Positions 23,960 through 33,135 are shown, numbered from the stretch's first letter. The stretch: 64,000 bases of DNA from Acidovorax sp. SUPP3334 (GCF_030159055.1 NZ_BQXQ01000018.1:1-64000); one strand, 5' to 3'. Translations and numbers: made by a program. The notes: generated by a model from the letters alone, not told the origin.

Positions 23960-24298
23960 ATGCGCACACCCACCTTGCCCGATACCGCCATCGACCCGAC
24001 CGACGACCCCACGGCCGAAATGCCGGAAGGCGATGACATCAACGACCATCTGGAGGCCGAGCAGGACGTCTCGGACGGCCTGGCCGAGATTTCCGTGCAG
24101 CCGTTCGACGACCCGCGCAGCGGCGGCCCGCTGAACTTCGACGACGGCACCGACATGGCCCACCCCCGTGGCAAGACCGGCCGCGATGGCGGCACCTGGG
24201 AGGCCGAAGGCAGCGACAGCGGCGACCTGGAGCCACCGGCCGAACTGCTGTCCGACCGCAACGGCCCGAGCGATCCGGACGCCAAGCGCACCGAATGA
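23960..24298 (+). CDS. Acidic hypothetical protein
   Basis: A 112-residue protein, very acidic (MRTPTLPDTAIDPTDDPTAE at the start, then EGDDINDHLEAEQDVSDGLA). AAGGAGC precedes the ATG at good distance. No domain, signal peptide or membrane segment is seen, and it appears intrinsically disordered. A proper ribosome site, codon use like its neighbours and a terminator 64 bp downstream support real expression. Function unknown. Confidence 0.65.
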   Translation: MRTPTLPDTAIDPTDDPTAEMPEGDDINDHLEAEQDVSDGLAEISVQPFDDPRSGGPLNFDDGTDMAHPRGKTGRDGGTWEAEGSDSGDLEPPAELLSDRNGPSDPDAKRTE

Positions 24299-24361
24299 TT
24301 TCCGCGCTGCAGCGCGCCTTCGAGGAGAAGGCCCTGCCGCCAGCGACGACCGCAAAAGCGA

Positions 24362-24383
24362 AGGGCGCCGAGGCGCCCTTTTT
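24362..24383. terminator. Bidirectional intrinsic terminator
   Basis: GGGCGCC-GA-GGCGCCC stem followed by five T on the plus strand and preceded by A/T-rich bases that give a U-run on the minus strand. It sits between the convergent acidic-protein gene and lldP. Confidence 0.85.
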
Positions 24384-24387
24384 CAAT

Positions 24388-24437
24388 TGCTATGATTTTA
24401 ATAGCTATGTCCCCTAGGGGAATATGCGCTGGAGGCC
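24388..24437 (+). repeat. Interspersed ~50-bp repeat, reference copy
   Basis: TTGCTATGATTTTAATAGC, then TATGTCCCCTAGGGGA and ATATGCGCTGGAGGCC. The order is hairpin, CCCCTAGGGG palindrome, GCGCTGGAGG. The other copies in this window were aligned to this one. Confidence 0.85.
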
Positions 24438-24468
24438 GAAAAGACCATTGGCCTCCTCAGGCCCCGCA

Positions 24469-26130
24469 TCAATGCACCACCATCAAGTGGAACGGCCACA
24501 CGTAGGCCTGCAGCGTCACGTACAGCCCCACCAGGCACGCGAGCGCAATGGAGTGGAAGAACACGTAGCGCAGGATGTCGCCCTCGTGGTTGAACCAGCG
24601 GGTGGCGGTGGAGGCCACCACGATCGATTGCGCATCGATCATCTTGCCCATCACCCCGCCCGAGCTGTTGGCCGCGCCCATCAGGTTGGGTGACAGCCCC
24701 AGCTGCTCGGCCGCCACCTTCTGCATGCCGCCGAAGAGCACGTTCGAGGCCGTGTCCGACCCCGTGAGCGCCACCCCCAGCCAGCCCATCAGCGTGCCGA
24801 AGAACGGGTAGAACACGCCCGTGTTGGCGAACGCCAGGCCCAGCGTGGTGTCGGTGCCCGAATAGCGCGTGAGCGTGCCCAGGGCCAGCATGAGCACGAT
24901 GGTCAGCAGCGAAAAGCGCACCAGCCAGATCGTCTTGAAGAACGTGCGCACGATGGCGACGGGGTTGTACTTCATGAAGATGGCGCTCACCACCGCCGAC
25001 AGCAGGATGGCGGTGCCGGTGGCCGACAGCAGGTTCAGGGTGTACACCGCGCCTTCCTTGGTGGGCACGGGCACCACGGGCGGCACTTTCTCGATCAGGT
25101 CGTGCAGGCCGGCCATGGGGAAGGCGGGCGCGAACAGGCCGTTGAGCCAGGCCTTGACCGGCGGCAGGCCCCAGACGAAGACGAAGACCGACAGAATCAC
25201 CCAGGGCATCCATGCGGCGATCAGCGCACTGCGGCTGTGCTGCGCCACGGGCTGGGGCGGCTTGGCCTCCGAGGCGCTCACGTCGCGCCCGCGCAGCGAG
25301 GCGGAGGTCCACACCGTCCTGGGCTTCCACACGCGCAGGAACGCCACCAGCGAGGCCATGGAGACGATGGCCGCGATGATGTCCACCAGCTCCGGCCCGA
25401 TGAAGTTGGACACCAGGTACTGCGGCACGGCGAACGCCACCGCCGTCACCAGGATGGCCGGCCAGATCTCCCACATGCCCTTGCGCCCCGCGAACGCCCA
25501 GATCAGCCAGAACGGCACCAGCAGCGAGAAGAACGGCAGTTGCCGCCCCACCATCGCCGTCACCTCCATCAGGTCGTAGCCGTGCACCTTGGCCAGCGTG
25601 ATGACCGGCGTGCCCAGCGCGCCGAACGCCACCGGGGCCGTGTTGGCGATGAGGGACAGGCCCGAGGCGGCCAGCGGCGAGAACCCCAGCCCGATCAGGA
25701 TCGCCGCCGTCACCGCCACCGGGGTGCCGAAGCCCGCCGCGCCCTCGAAGAACGCCCCGAAGCTGAAGGCGATCAGCAGCAGCTGGATGCGCCGGTCGCC
25801 GGTGATGCCCGACAGCGAATCCTGCAGCACCTTGAAGCTGCCGTTCTGCTCGGTCAACTGGTGCAGGAAGATGATGTTCAGCACGATCCAGCCGATCGGC
25901 AGCAGGCCGGTGAAGCCGCCGTACAGCGCCGCCCGGCCGGCCATGTCGGCCGGCATGCCGTAGGCGAAGATGGCCACCAGCAGCGCCGCGATCAGGCCCA
26001 GCCCGGCAGCGATGTGCGCCTTGATGTGAAAGAAGCCCAGCGCGGCGAGCATCACGACCACCGGAATCGCGGCCAGCGCGGTGGAAAAGACCATGTTGCC
26101 GAACGGATCGTAGATTTGCTGCCAGGTCAT
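24469..26130 (-). CDS. lldP: L-lactate permease (LctP family)
   Basis: A 553-residue transporter with about 13 membrane segments. The LctP signature is clear: TWQQIYDPFGNMVFSTALAA at the N-terminus, FGAFFEGAAGFGTPVAVTAA, NTAPVAFGALGTPV, and TGSDTASNVLFGGMQ with NLMGAANSSGGVMGKMI near the C-terminus. It takes up lactate (and glycolate) with protons. Hydrophilic loop SLRGRDVSASEAKPPQPVAQ sits mid-protein. No lactate dehydrogenase is adjacent; mnmA lies upstream with a terminator between, so it has its own promoter. Confidence 0.93.
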   Translation of the reverse strand: MTWQQIYDPFGNMVFSTALAAIPVVVMLAALGFFHIKAHIAAGLGLIAALLVAIFAYGMPADMAGRAALYGGFTGLLPIGWIVLNIIFLHQLTEQNGSFKVLQDSLSGITGDRRIQLLLIAFSFGAFFEGAAGFGTPVAVTAAILIGLGFSPLAASGLSLIANTAPVAFGALGTPVITLAKVHGYDLMEVTAMVGRQLPFFSLLVPFWLIWAFAGRKGMWEIWPAILVTAVAFAVPQYLVSNFIGPELVDIIAAIVSMASLVAFLRVWKPRTVWTSASLRGRDVSASEAKPPQPVAQHSRSALIAAWMPWVILSVFVFVWGLPPVKAWLNGLFAPAFPMAGLHDLIEKVPPVVPVPTKEGAVYTLNLLSATGTAILLSAVVSAIFMKYNPVAIVRTFFKTIWLVRFSLLTIVLMLALGTLTRYSGTDTTLGLAFANTGVFYPFFGTLMGWLGVALTGSDTASNVLFGGMQKVAAEQLGLSPNLMGAANSSGGVMGKMIDAQSIVVASTATRWFNHEGDILRYVFFHSIALACLVGLYVTLQAYVWPFHLMVVH

Positions 26131-26361
26131 TGGTTTGTCTCCAGTGATGTCGGGAAGGAGTGCGCAGCGATCCGTTCTTTATCGTTCTGTGCGTGCCCTG
26201 ACGGTTCGGCTGACACGGGTCAGCACGACCGTAGGAACAAAGTTCCGCGCCGTGCGTGAAATTCAGTCTACGAAGGATTGAGCCGATTTCAAAACCCGCA
26301 GCGCTGCAGGCGCGCGCCTGCGGGACAGTGCCCCGCCCGCCCGCCCGCCCGCCCGCTTCGC
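26131..26361. other. lldP promoter region, mnmA terminator and CCCG tandem repeat
   Basis: No gene. The part next to lldP should hold its promoter, with a small dyad at GCTGAC-ACG-GGTCAGC near 26208. CCCGCAG and CTGCGGG at 26295-26324 pair and are followed on the minus strand by TTTT, an intrinsic terminator for mnmA. At 26331-26356 a CCCG unit is repeated about six times, directly after the mnmA stop. Confidence 0.6.
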
Positions 26362-27480
26362 TCAGCGGCAGGCCGCGATCACGCCGCCGCCCAGGCAGAC
26401 CTCGCCGTCGTACAGCACCGCGCTCTGCCCGGGCGTGACGGCCCACTGCGCGCCGGGAAACTGCAGCGCGAAATCGGTGCCTGCGGCCTGGGTCACCGCG
26501 CAGGCGGCGTCCTGCTGGCGGTAACGCGTCTTGGCGGCGAGGACGCCCGGTGCCGGGGGCTCGCCCGCGACCCAGCTGGCATCGGCCGCTTGCAGGGTGT
26601 GCGACAGCAGCCACGGGTGGTCGTGCCCCTGCACCACGCGCAGGGTGTTGGTGTCCAGCTCCTTGCGGGCCACGAACCAGGGCGCATGGTCGCCCGCGCC
26701 GCGCTGCGCGCCCTTTTCCTTGACCCCGCCGATGCCCAGCCCCTGCCGCTGGCCCAGCGTGTAGAACGACAGGCCCTGGTGGCGGCCCAGCGCGCGCCCC
26801 TTGTCGTCGCGGATCGCGCCGGGTTCCTTCTGGATGTAGCGGTTGAGAAAGTCGCGGAACGGCCGCTCGCCGATGAAGCAGATGCCGGTGGAATCCTTCT
26901 TCCTCGCGTTGGGCAGGCCGATCGCCTCGGCGATGCGGCGCACTTCGGTCTTGTGCAGCTCACCCACGGGAAACAGCGTCTTGGACAGCTGCGCCTGGTT
27001 CAAGCGGTGCAGAAAATAGCTCTGGTCCTTGGCGGGGTCGAGCCCCTTGAGGAGTTCGAACCGTCCCGACGACGCGTTCTGCCGCACCCGGGCGTAGTGG
27101 CCCGTGGCGATTTTCTCGGCGCCCAGCCGCATGGCGTGGTCCAGGAAGGCCTTGAACTTGATCTCGGCATTGCACAGCACGTCGGGGTTGGGCGTGCGGC
27201 CCGCCTGGTATTCGCGCAGGAACTCGGCGAACACCCGGTCCTTGTACTCGGCGGCGAAATTGACGTGCTCGATCTCGATGCCGAGCACGTCGGCCACGGC
27301 GGCCGCATCCACGAAGTCGATGTTGGAGGAGCAGTATTCGCTGTCGTCGTCGTCTTCCCAGTTCTTCATGAAGATGCCGACGACCTCATGGCCCATGGCT
27401 TTCAGCAGATGGGCGGTGACCGCGGAATCCACGCCGCCGGACAGGCCGACGACGATGCGGTGCTTGGGGGTTGCTGTCAT
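26362..27480 (-). CDS. mnmA: tRNA-uridine 2-sulfurtransferase MnmA
   Basis: A 372-residue enzyme that thiolates U34 of tRNA Lys, Glu and Gln. Motifs: PP-loop GLSGGVDSA at 12-20 for ATP, first catalytic Cys in [12 protein letters not shown] (near 103), GHYARV, second catalytic Cys in [12 protein letters not shown] (near 201), and the C-terminal domain with [18 protein letters not shown]. Start ATG 27480 is chosen since the family begins right at the PP-loop; a longer frame to 27567 adds unrelated residues. In many proteobacteria mnmA follows a NUDIX gene; here they are separated by the DUF6402 insert. Confidence 0.95.
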   Translation of the reverse strand: MTATPKHRIVVGLSGGVDSAVTAHLLKAMGHEVVGIFMKNWEDDDDSEYCSSNIDFVDAAAVADVLGIEIEHVNFAAEYKDRVFAEFLREYQAGRTPNPDVLCNAEIKFKAFLDHAMRLGAEKIATGHYARVRQNASSGRFELLKGLDPAKDQSYFLHRLNQAQLSKTLFPVGELHKTEVRRIAEAIGLPNARKKDSTGICFIGERPFRDFLNRYIQKEPGAIRDDKGRALGRHQGLSFYTLGQRQGLGIGGVKEKGAQRGAGDHAPWFVARKELDTNTLRVVQGHDHPWLLSHTLQAADASWVAGEPPAPGVLAAKTRYRQQDAACAVTQAAGTDFALQFPGAQWAVTPGQSAVLYDGEVCLGGGVIAACR

Positions 27481-27518
27481 GCCCGGGATTGTATTTTTTA
27501 TGCCGCCGCGGCCGTGCT

Positions 27519-27926
27519 TCAGGGGCGGGTATTGGGGCAGCCCGGTATTTGCGCGGTCTCCGTGCATTCCGATGGGATGTTTTCAAACATGACATCCAGG
27601 CCAACATAGACTTTGTTGGCTTGCACGGGCGGGTCGAGCTGCCAGTCGATCGAACTGCCGCCTGAAAGATCGACCACCTCGCTTTCGCCCAGCAGTTCCC
27701 TGGGGTCCACCCGGTACAGGCGGACGACGGCCGGATCCTTCTGGTCGTAATGCACGATGCGCTGCCACAGCGATGCGTTGTAGATTTCCAGCCGATAGAC
27801 ATAGTGGGGGCTGTTGTAGCTGTTGAAGAGCGTGGGCGTGGTCGCACGCCAGCCCAGCAGCACGCAGGCATTCAAGGCCAGGCACCAGACGATGCAGGGA
27901 ACCTTTTTGAGATTGGACAGCTTCAT
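27519..27926 (-). CDS. Duplicated small membrane-anchored protein, copy 2
   Basis: A 135-residue protein starting [20 protein letters not shown], a signal anchor with CVLLGW after it, then a 100-residue extracytoplasmic part ([40 protein letters not shown]). It is nearly identical to the gene at 27982-28395 and differs in a few positions near DPAVVRLY and [12 protein letters not shown]. It lies in a tandem duplication whose upstream edge carries the last ~15 codons of the DUF6402 gene. No known family. Small, exported and duplicated next to a larger protein: an immunity protein is a reasonable guess, not shown. Confidence 0.65.
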   Translation of the reverse strand: MKLSNLKKVPCIVWCLALNACVLLGWRATTPTLFNSYNSPHYVYRLEIYNASLWQRIVHYDQKDPAVVRLYRVDPRELLGESEVVDLSGGSSIDWQLDPPVQANKVYVGLDVMFENIPSECTETAQIPGCPNTRP

Positions 27927-28453
27927 CACCACTCCAGCGTGACGGGAAACGGAAGGCGCACGCGGTGCACGTCGGAGACGATCACTCCGGCGGCTTGGTA
28001 TTAGGGCAGCCCGGTATTTGCGCGGCCTCCGTGCATTCCGATGGGATGTTTTCAAAGACGACCCCAGGGCTAGCATAGACTTTGTTGGCTTGCACGGGTG
28101 GGTCGAGCTGCCAGTCGATCGAACTGCCGCCTGAAAGATCGACCACCTCGCTTTCGCCCAGCAGTTCCCTGGGGTCCACCCGGTACAGGCGGAAGAGGGC
28201 GGGGTCCTTCTGGTCGTAATGCACGATGCGCTGCCACAGCGATGCGTTGTACATCTCCAGCCGATAGACATAGTGGGGGCTGTTGTAGCTGTTGAAGAGC
28301 GTGGGCGTGGTCGCACGCCAGCCCAGCAGCACGCAGGCATTCAAGGCCAGGCACCAGACGATGCAGGGAACCTTTTTGAGATTGGACAGCTTCATCACCA
28401 CTCCAGCGTGACGGGAAACGGAAGGCGCACGCGGTGCACGTCGGAGACGATCA
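27528..28453. repeat. Tandem duplication, two ~457-bp units
   Basis: Unit 1 is 27997-28453, unit 2 is 27528-27984, offset 469 bp, separated by 12 unrelated bases. Each contains the small anchored-protein gene plus the 3' end of the DUF6402 gene. Identity is above 95% by eye, so the duplication is young. Confidence 0.9.
27982..28395 (-). CDS. Duplicated small membrane-anchored protein, copy 1
   Basis: A 137-residue protein with the same signal anchor and C-terminal domain as copy 2; it differs at YRLEMYNASL, DPALFRLY and KVYASPGVVFEN and ends in KPPE. Its ATG overlaps the stop of the DUF6402 gene as TGATG (28393-28397), so the two are translationally coupled. This is therefore the original copy, and the one at 27519 arose by duplication. 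Function unknown; the coupling argues that it acts with the DUF6402 product. Confidence 0.7.
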   Translation of the reverse strand: MKLSNLKKVPCIVWCLALNACVLLGWRATTPTLFNSYNSPHYVYRLEMYNASLWQRIVHYDQKDPALFRLYRVDPRELLGESEVVDLSGGSSIDWQLDPPVQANKVYASPGVVFENIPSECTEAAQIPGCPNTKPPE

Positions 28454-29278
28454 TGAAGTCCCCACCCCGGCCATGCAGGGCGCGCCATTGCCTGAAATGC
28501 TTGTTCTGCACCAGATAGCTCTGGCGGCCTGCCTCGTCGGCATCGGCGTACATCCATTGCTCGTCAAGGGGAATGTCCATGGCGGACCGGGGTGTGCGCT
28601 CCACGCCACCGGGCCCCCAGAAGCCCAGCGGCTGCGACAGGAAGGAATCGTCGTTGAAGTCATAGGCGTCGCGCAGGTAGAAGGCCAGTTCGTTGACCGC
28701 AATGGCAACCTTGCCTGGCCCCTTGGGCGTCACCAGGCCCGACACCGCGATCTTGAGCGTGGCCTCGCCCATGGCGCCGTAGAAGTCGTCCACGGGGTCG
28801 CTGAATCGGCCTACTTTTAGGAAATTCACCTGGCAGGTGTCGTCCAGGATCTTGGCCGGCTGGTTCAGATCGCCGAAACGCCAGGGCCGGGTCTGTCCCA
28901 ATGTTTGTCGTGTGACCTGCCTTTGTAGCCGCTGTATTCCGGCAGGACTATTCCATCGCACCTGCAACTGGGACACCACCGCCCGCACCCGGGCAAAGCC
29001 CAAGGCCCATTGCATGGTGACCGCGTTTTCTTCCAGTTGCGAGGCGGGTAGCTGGTGTAGCTGATTGGGTTGCTCGCTGCGCTTGATCGGCAGACCGATC
29101 GCAAACCCCGTCCCCCCCTGAACCACCGCTCCATCAGCGCCGCCGCCGCCGGCCACCCCAGGCGCGAGCGCATCACGCCGGGAATGTCCTCGAGCCGGAA
29201 GCGCCGGACCTTGGGCGGCAGTTTCTTCTCGAGTTGCGAGCGCAGGCGCTCCCCATCGATAGGGACGATGTCGTTCAT
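28395..29278 (-). CDS. DUF6402 family protein with a G7 frameshift
   Basis: Reading from ATG 29278 gives MNDIVPIDGERLRSQLEKKL and IPGVMRSRLGWPAAAALMER. Near 29113-29119 a run of seven G on the coding strand shifts the frame; adding one G joins it to TGFAIGLPIKRSEQPNQLHQ and the rest. The main body (FARVRAVVSQLQVRW, GVERTPRSAMDIP, FMIVSDVHRVRLPF) matches DUF6402 proteins, which are often found near type VI secretion genes (recollection). Total length would be about 294 residues. Either a sequencing error, a mutation, or a phase-variable tract. Its stop overlaps the start of the small anchored protein. Confidence 0.65.
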
Positions 29279-29524
29279 GGGCTTTTTCTCCCCCCTGGTG
29301 TTCCCTTGTTTTTCAAGGGCCGTATTCTCGGGGAAAGGGCGTTTCGGGCCGAGGGATGGAGCGGTTTTGTGGTGACGGCACGTAACCACCCGGCCGATGG
29401 GCTGGCGCCTGCGGCGGGCAGGCGGCGTGTGACGGCGCAGTTTTCATCGCAGGCGATTCAGCATTTCCTGGGGCATGGAGGCCCCAATGGGGAATGGAAT
29501 CCGGCACCGCGCGACCCGCCGGGG

Positions 29525-30007
29525 TCAGCGCGGCTGCAGCACGCTCGGGTCGGTGTGGATCAACTCCAGCGGGTAGCGCTTGCCGGCCAGGTAGTCCTCG
29601 ATGCACTGCAGCACCAGCGGGCTGCGGTGCCGGTCGGCGCAGCAGCGGATCTCGTCCAGCGTCATCCACACCGTGCGCACGATGCCGTCGTCCAGCGTGC
29701 GCCAGGCATGCACCGGGCCGACCGAGCCGGTGAAGGCAAAGCGCAGGTAGGTGATGTCGTCGCCCGTGCGGGTGCGGGTGAAGCGGTTGAGGTACACGCC
29801 CACCAGCGCCACGGGCGTGAAGTCGCAGGCGGTTTCCTCCAGCACCTCTCGCACGCAGCCGTCGATGGGCGATTCGCCCGGGTCCAGGTGGCCCGCCGGG
29901 TTGTTGAGCCGCAGCCCGTCGGCCGTGTCTTCTTCCACAAGCAGGAAGCGGCCGTCCTGTTCGATGATGGCGGCCACGGTGGCGTTGGGTTTCCAGCGGT
30001 TCGGCAT
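29525..30007 (-). CDS. NUDIX hydrolase (NudJ-like)
   Basis: A 160-residue NUDIX pyrophosphatase. The Nudix box is complete: GHLDPGESPIDGCVREVLEE, at residues 39-58, with both metal-binding glutamates. The N-terminus NATVAAIIEQDGRFLLVEED and the middle TYLRFAFTGSVG fit NudJ, which hydrolyses thiamine pyrophosphate precursors or nucleoside triphosphates. In E. coli nudJ adjoins mnmA; the same pair is recognisable here, but 2 kb of DUF6402 DNA lies between. Met at 30016 is a possible alternative start. Confidence 0.82.
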   Translation of the reverse strand: MPNRWKPNATVAAIIEQDGRFLLVEEDTADGLRLNNPAGHLDPGESPIDGCVREVLEETACDFTPVALVGVYLNRFTRTRTGDDITYLRFAFTGSVGPVHAWRTLDDGIVRTVWMTLDEIRCCADRHRSPLVLQCIEDYLAGKRYPLELIHTDPSVLQPR

Positions 30008-30216
30008 GGCGGCCATTATGACGACGGGGCATGGCGTGCCATAGGGCGCGATGCAGGCAAATGCGTGGGTGTGGCGCGAAAAGCCACAGCCGGCCGCAGC
30101 GGAGCCCGTCAGCCCTGCTGCGCCAGCGGCAGCCAGCCGGGCCGCCTGCACCCCGTGGCGCGCTACCCGTTCGGGTGCGGCGAACAGGGCATGCCGGTCA
30201 CGCAAGAAGCTCTGCC

Positions 30217-30722
30217 TGCTGGTGTCGCCCTTCATCGGCGGCGGCTTCGGCGGCAAGCTCTTCCTGCGGGCCGACACCGTGCTGGCGGCACTGGGCGCGC
30301 GGGCGGCCGGCCGGCCGGTCAAGGTGGCCATGCAGCGCCCGCTGATGGCCAACAACGGCACGCACCGGCCCGCCACCATGCAGCGCATCCGCATCGGGGC
30401 GGGCAAGGACGGCCGCATCACCGCCATCGGCCACGAGAGCTGGTCGGGCAACCTGCCAGGCGGCGATCCCGAGGACGCCATCGCGCAGACGCGGCTGCTG
30501 TATGCCGGGGCCCACCGCTACACGGCGCTGCGCATCTCGCAACTGGACCTGACCGAGGATGAGCTGGCGCGCCTCAGGGGGCCGATCGGCCTGTTCATCG
30601 GAAGCAAGACCCCTGCCGAAATCGCCGTGAGCGTGATGGCGGAGGTATTGAGCGTGAGAAACGGGGTGGCGATTCCACGGCAGATGCAGGTCGCGCCAGC
30701 CAAGGAAACGCTGGCGGGTTGA
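30217..30722 (+). pseudogene. Molybdopterin dehydrogenase subunit fused to XdhC-type tail
   Basis: Two unrelated fragments join in one frame. Up to about 30540 it reads VSPFIGGGFGGKLFLRADTV and MQRPLMANNGTHRPATMQRI, a middle part of xanthine dehydrogenase/aldehyde oxidase large subunits. After ALRISQ it becomes LDLTEDELARLRGPIGLFIG then SKTPAEIAVSVMAEVLSVRN, the C-terminus of XdhC/CoxI, the chaperone that sulfurates the cofactor. Large subunits are over 700 residues, so most is lost, and a deletion of at least 1 kb must have joined the two genes. No start or ribosome site fits. Not functional. Confidence 0.7.
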
Positions 30723-30746
30723 TGCCTGCGCTGCAGCGCGGGTGAA

Positions 30747-31400
30747 TCACTTGCGGTCCGCGGCCCTCTGGACAAAAGGATCATTCCGGTCATCTTTCCC
30801 ACCGGGTTGCTGAAGCGGGGTTCTTTGTTCCCGATCAGGTGGGTGATGGTCTGAATGACGGCATCGGGTGCCTCCGCTTCGTCGATGCCCTTTTGCGTCG
30901 CCGCGTCGGCCTGCTTGCGGTAGGCGTTGTAGTCCGCGATGCGGCCGGTGGTGGCCGAAACGGCGTTGTGGGCCAGATGGGTCTTGAACCACGAGGGCTC
31001 CACCATGCTCACCTTGATATTGAAGGGGGCCAACTCGAATCGCAGGGATTTGAAGAACCCCTGGACGGCATGCTTGGAGGCGGTGTGGTAAGACAGATTG
31101 GGGGGGCCGATCAAGCCGACGATCGAACTCACCGTGATGATCTGGCCGTGCTTTTGGCGGTGGAAATGCGGAAGCAAGGCATTCGTGACTTTGACCGTGC
31201 CCCAGAAGTTGGTCTCGAACTGCTCCCGTCCCACGTCCACGGAGGTTTCTTCGGCAAGGCCGGTCACCATGTATCCCGCGTTGTTGAGCAGCACGTCCAG
31301 CTGCTGGGTCTGGGCGAACAGCGCTTCGGTGAAATGTTGAATGGACTCGTCGTCATCGATGTCCAGGCGCAGCATCTTGACCAGTTCAAGAAGAGTCTCG
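30747..31400 (-). pseudogene. SDR-family oxidoreductase, N-terminally truncated, frameshifted
   Basis: The frame carries LDVLLNNAGYMVTGLAEETS, then IITVSSIVGLIGPPNLSYHT with SYHTASKHAVQGFFKSLRFE (catalytic Tyr and Lys), and KVSMVEPSWFKT. The Rossmann TGxxxGIG nucleotide loop and the first ~50 residues are absent. Near 30780 a missing base changes frame before the natural end PFVQRAADRK. It ends, head to head, at the truncated HxlR gene: the deletion took both 5' ends and the shared promoter. Confidence 0.7.
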
Positions 31401-31699
31401 GGATCCCGCCCACCATGCTGACCAAGCGCCTGGCCGCCCTGACCGAGGAAAAGCTGTTGGAAAAGCGGCAGTACTCCGAGCGCCCTCCGCGCGAGGAATA
31501 CGTGCTGACCGCTGCGGGGCTGGACTACCTGCCGGTGCTCTTCATGATCGGCGCGTGGGGCCGCAAGCACCGCGGCACGGGCCGGCTGGTGCGCTTCGTG
31601 GACGTCGAAAACGGCACCGACATCGAGCCCGTGGCGATCGATGCGGTAACGGGCGCGGCGCTCGGAACGCGGGCCATCAAGCTGGTGAACCCCGACTGA
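31385..31699 (+). pseudogene. HxlR-family transcriptional regulator, N-terminally truncated
   Basis: TMLTKRLAALTEEKLLEKRQ and YSERPPREEYVLTAAGLDYL are the recognition helix and wing of HxlR-type winged-helix regulators; the remainder (FMIGAWGRKHRGTGRLVRFV) is the usual dimer region. The first ~45 residues including helix 1 and 2 are lost. It faces the truncated SDR gene, an arrangement in which HxlR regulators normally control a divergent reductase. Confidence 0.7.
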
Positions 31700-31729
31700 G
31701 TCGGGCGCCGCCGACGCGGGTCAGAGCCC

Positions 31730-32105
31730 TGCCCATCTGCGTCGGCACCGCATTCCAGCCGAACAGGGCCCAGAGACTCCCCAGCGCGACGAGCCACAGG
31801 CCGAGGCCGATGGCCACGACTTTGCAAAGCCGTGCCCACGAAAACAGCGCATGGGCCGGCGCGGGCGTGTCGTCGTCGATGAGCGCGCCTGGGCGCTGCG
31901 GCGCCGCCGACTCGCCATGGCCGCCGCCGGTAAACGCCTGCGGTGCCACCTTGCCGCCGACATGGCCGACCGCGGCGGCCAGCAGCACGATGGCGGGGAA
32001 CGGCACCTGCAACGCGAAGATGGCCACGAACGCCGCCATGGCGATGCCCCACAGCCAGCGGTTCTTCAGCGTGTGGGACCCGACCCGGTAGGCCGCCTGC
32101 ACCAC
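31730..32105 (-). pseudogene. Chromate transporter ChrA, internal fragment
   Basis: WLWGIAMAAFVAIFALQVPF and PAIVLLAAAVGHVGGK, then ALIDDDTPAPAHALFSWARL match the central hydrophobic and loop region of ChrA (CHR family, about 400 residues). Only ~120 residues remain; after PTQMG the sequence changes. Flanked by the HxlR remnant and a second SDR tail. It indicates that a metal-resistance locus once existed nearby. Confidence 0.65.
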
Positions 32106-32215
32106 CAGCTTTGCCCCTTGATGCAGGCCGCTCCGTCGGAGGCCAGGAAGGCGATGGCCGCGGCGACTTCCTCCACGGTGCCGCTGCGCTGCAGCGGCAC
32201 GGCGGCGCGCCGCCT
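32098..32215 (-). pseudogene. SDR-family C-terminal scrap
   Basis: GTVEEVAAAIAFLASDGAAC followed by IKGQS is the standard C-terminal motif of 3-oxoacyl-ACP reductase-like SDRs (normally xGRPEEVAxxVxFLASDxAxxITGQ). Only this ~35-residue stretch is left. It abuts the ChrA fragment on one side and the EamA stop on the other. Confidence 0.6.
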
Positions 32216-32217
32216 GG

Positions 32218-33135
32218 CTAACGCCCCTTCGGGGCCACTGCCGGGGCCGCCGGCCGAAGCACCAGCCACAGCGCCGCCGCGATCAGCGCGCCGCCGGCCG
32301 CGTGCGCGCCCGTGGCCGCCTCGCCCAGGATCAGCCAGCCCCAGGCCACGCCGAACAGCGGCACGAGGAACGTGACCGACAGCGCCTTGAGCGGTCCCAC
32401 GTCGGCGATGAGCCGGAAATACAGCACATAGGCCAGGGCCGTGCACAGCAGGCCCATGGCGAGCATGGCGGCCCACACCACGGGCGGCGCGGCCAGCCAG
32501 GTGGCGGGCAGGCCGGGCTGGCGCCACACCTCCCAGGCCGCGAAGGGGGTCAGCACCAGCACGGCGCCCCATTGGCTGCCCACGGCGACGAGGCGGCTGT
32601 CCAGCCCGCCGCGCGACGTGATCCACCGCCGCGTGAGAAACCCTGCCACGCCATAGCACGCGGTGGCCACCAGGCACGCACCCATGCCGGCCAGCACCTG
32701 CGGCGACAGGGCCACGGGGCCGGTCTGCGCCAGCACCGCGACCCCGGCCATGCCGAGCAATACGCCCGCCGTGCGCGCCGCCGTGATGCGTTCGCCGAAC
32801 GCGGCCGCGCCGATCAGCACGCCCATGAGCGGGGTGGTCGCATTCAGGATGGCGCTGTAGCCCGCGGGCAGCGAGCGTGCGGCCAACGCGAACATCAAAA
32901 AGGGCACGCCCGAATTGACCACGCCCAGCACCAACGCCGCGGTGAGCTTGCCCTGAAAGGCCGGCCGCAGCCGCGCGAACGCCAGCAATGCCATCAGGCC
33001 CGCCGCCGCCAGCGCCACGCGCCCGAAAGCCGTGGGCACTGCGCCCAGCACCGGCACGGCGATGCGCATGAACAGAAAACTGCCGCCCCACAGGGCGGCC
33101 AGGGCGAACAGGCGGATCAGGCTGGCGAGGGACAT
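32218..33135 (-). CDS. EamA/DMT-family exporter
   Basis: A 305-residue protein with ten membrane segments in two EamA repeats (5+5), starting MSLASLIRLFALAALWGGSF. Both halves show the family pattern, for example SAILNATTPLMGVLIGAAAF in repeat 1 and LSVTFLVPLFGVAWGWLILG in repeat 2. Such proteins export amino acids or metabolites; the substrate is not visible. It is divergent from a LysR gene with 180 bp between starts, which likely controls it. Confidence 0.85.
   Translation of the reverse strand: MSLASLIRLFALAALWGGSFLFMRIAVPVLGAVPTAFGRVALAAAGLMALLAFARLRPAFQGKLTAALVLGVVNSGVPFLMFALAARSLPAGYSAILNATTPLMGVLIGAAAFGERITAARTAGVLLGMAGVAVLAQTGPVALSPQVLAGMGACLVATACYGVAGFLTRRWITSRGGLDSRLVAVGSQWGAVLVLTPFAAWEVWRQPGLPATWLAAPPVVWAAMLAMGLLCTALAYVLYFRLIADVGPLKALSVTFLVPLFGVAWGWLILGEAATGAHAAGGALIAAALWLVLRPAAPAVAPKGR

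Noticed and set aside
26331-26356. CRISPR-like repeat.
   Set aside because: Simple CCCG tandem repeat without spacers; no cas genes anywhere in the window.
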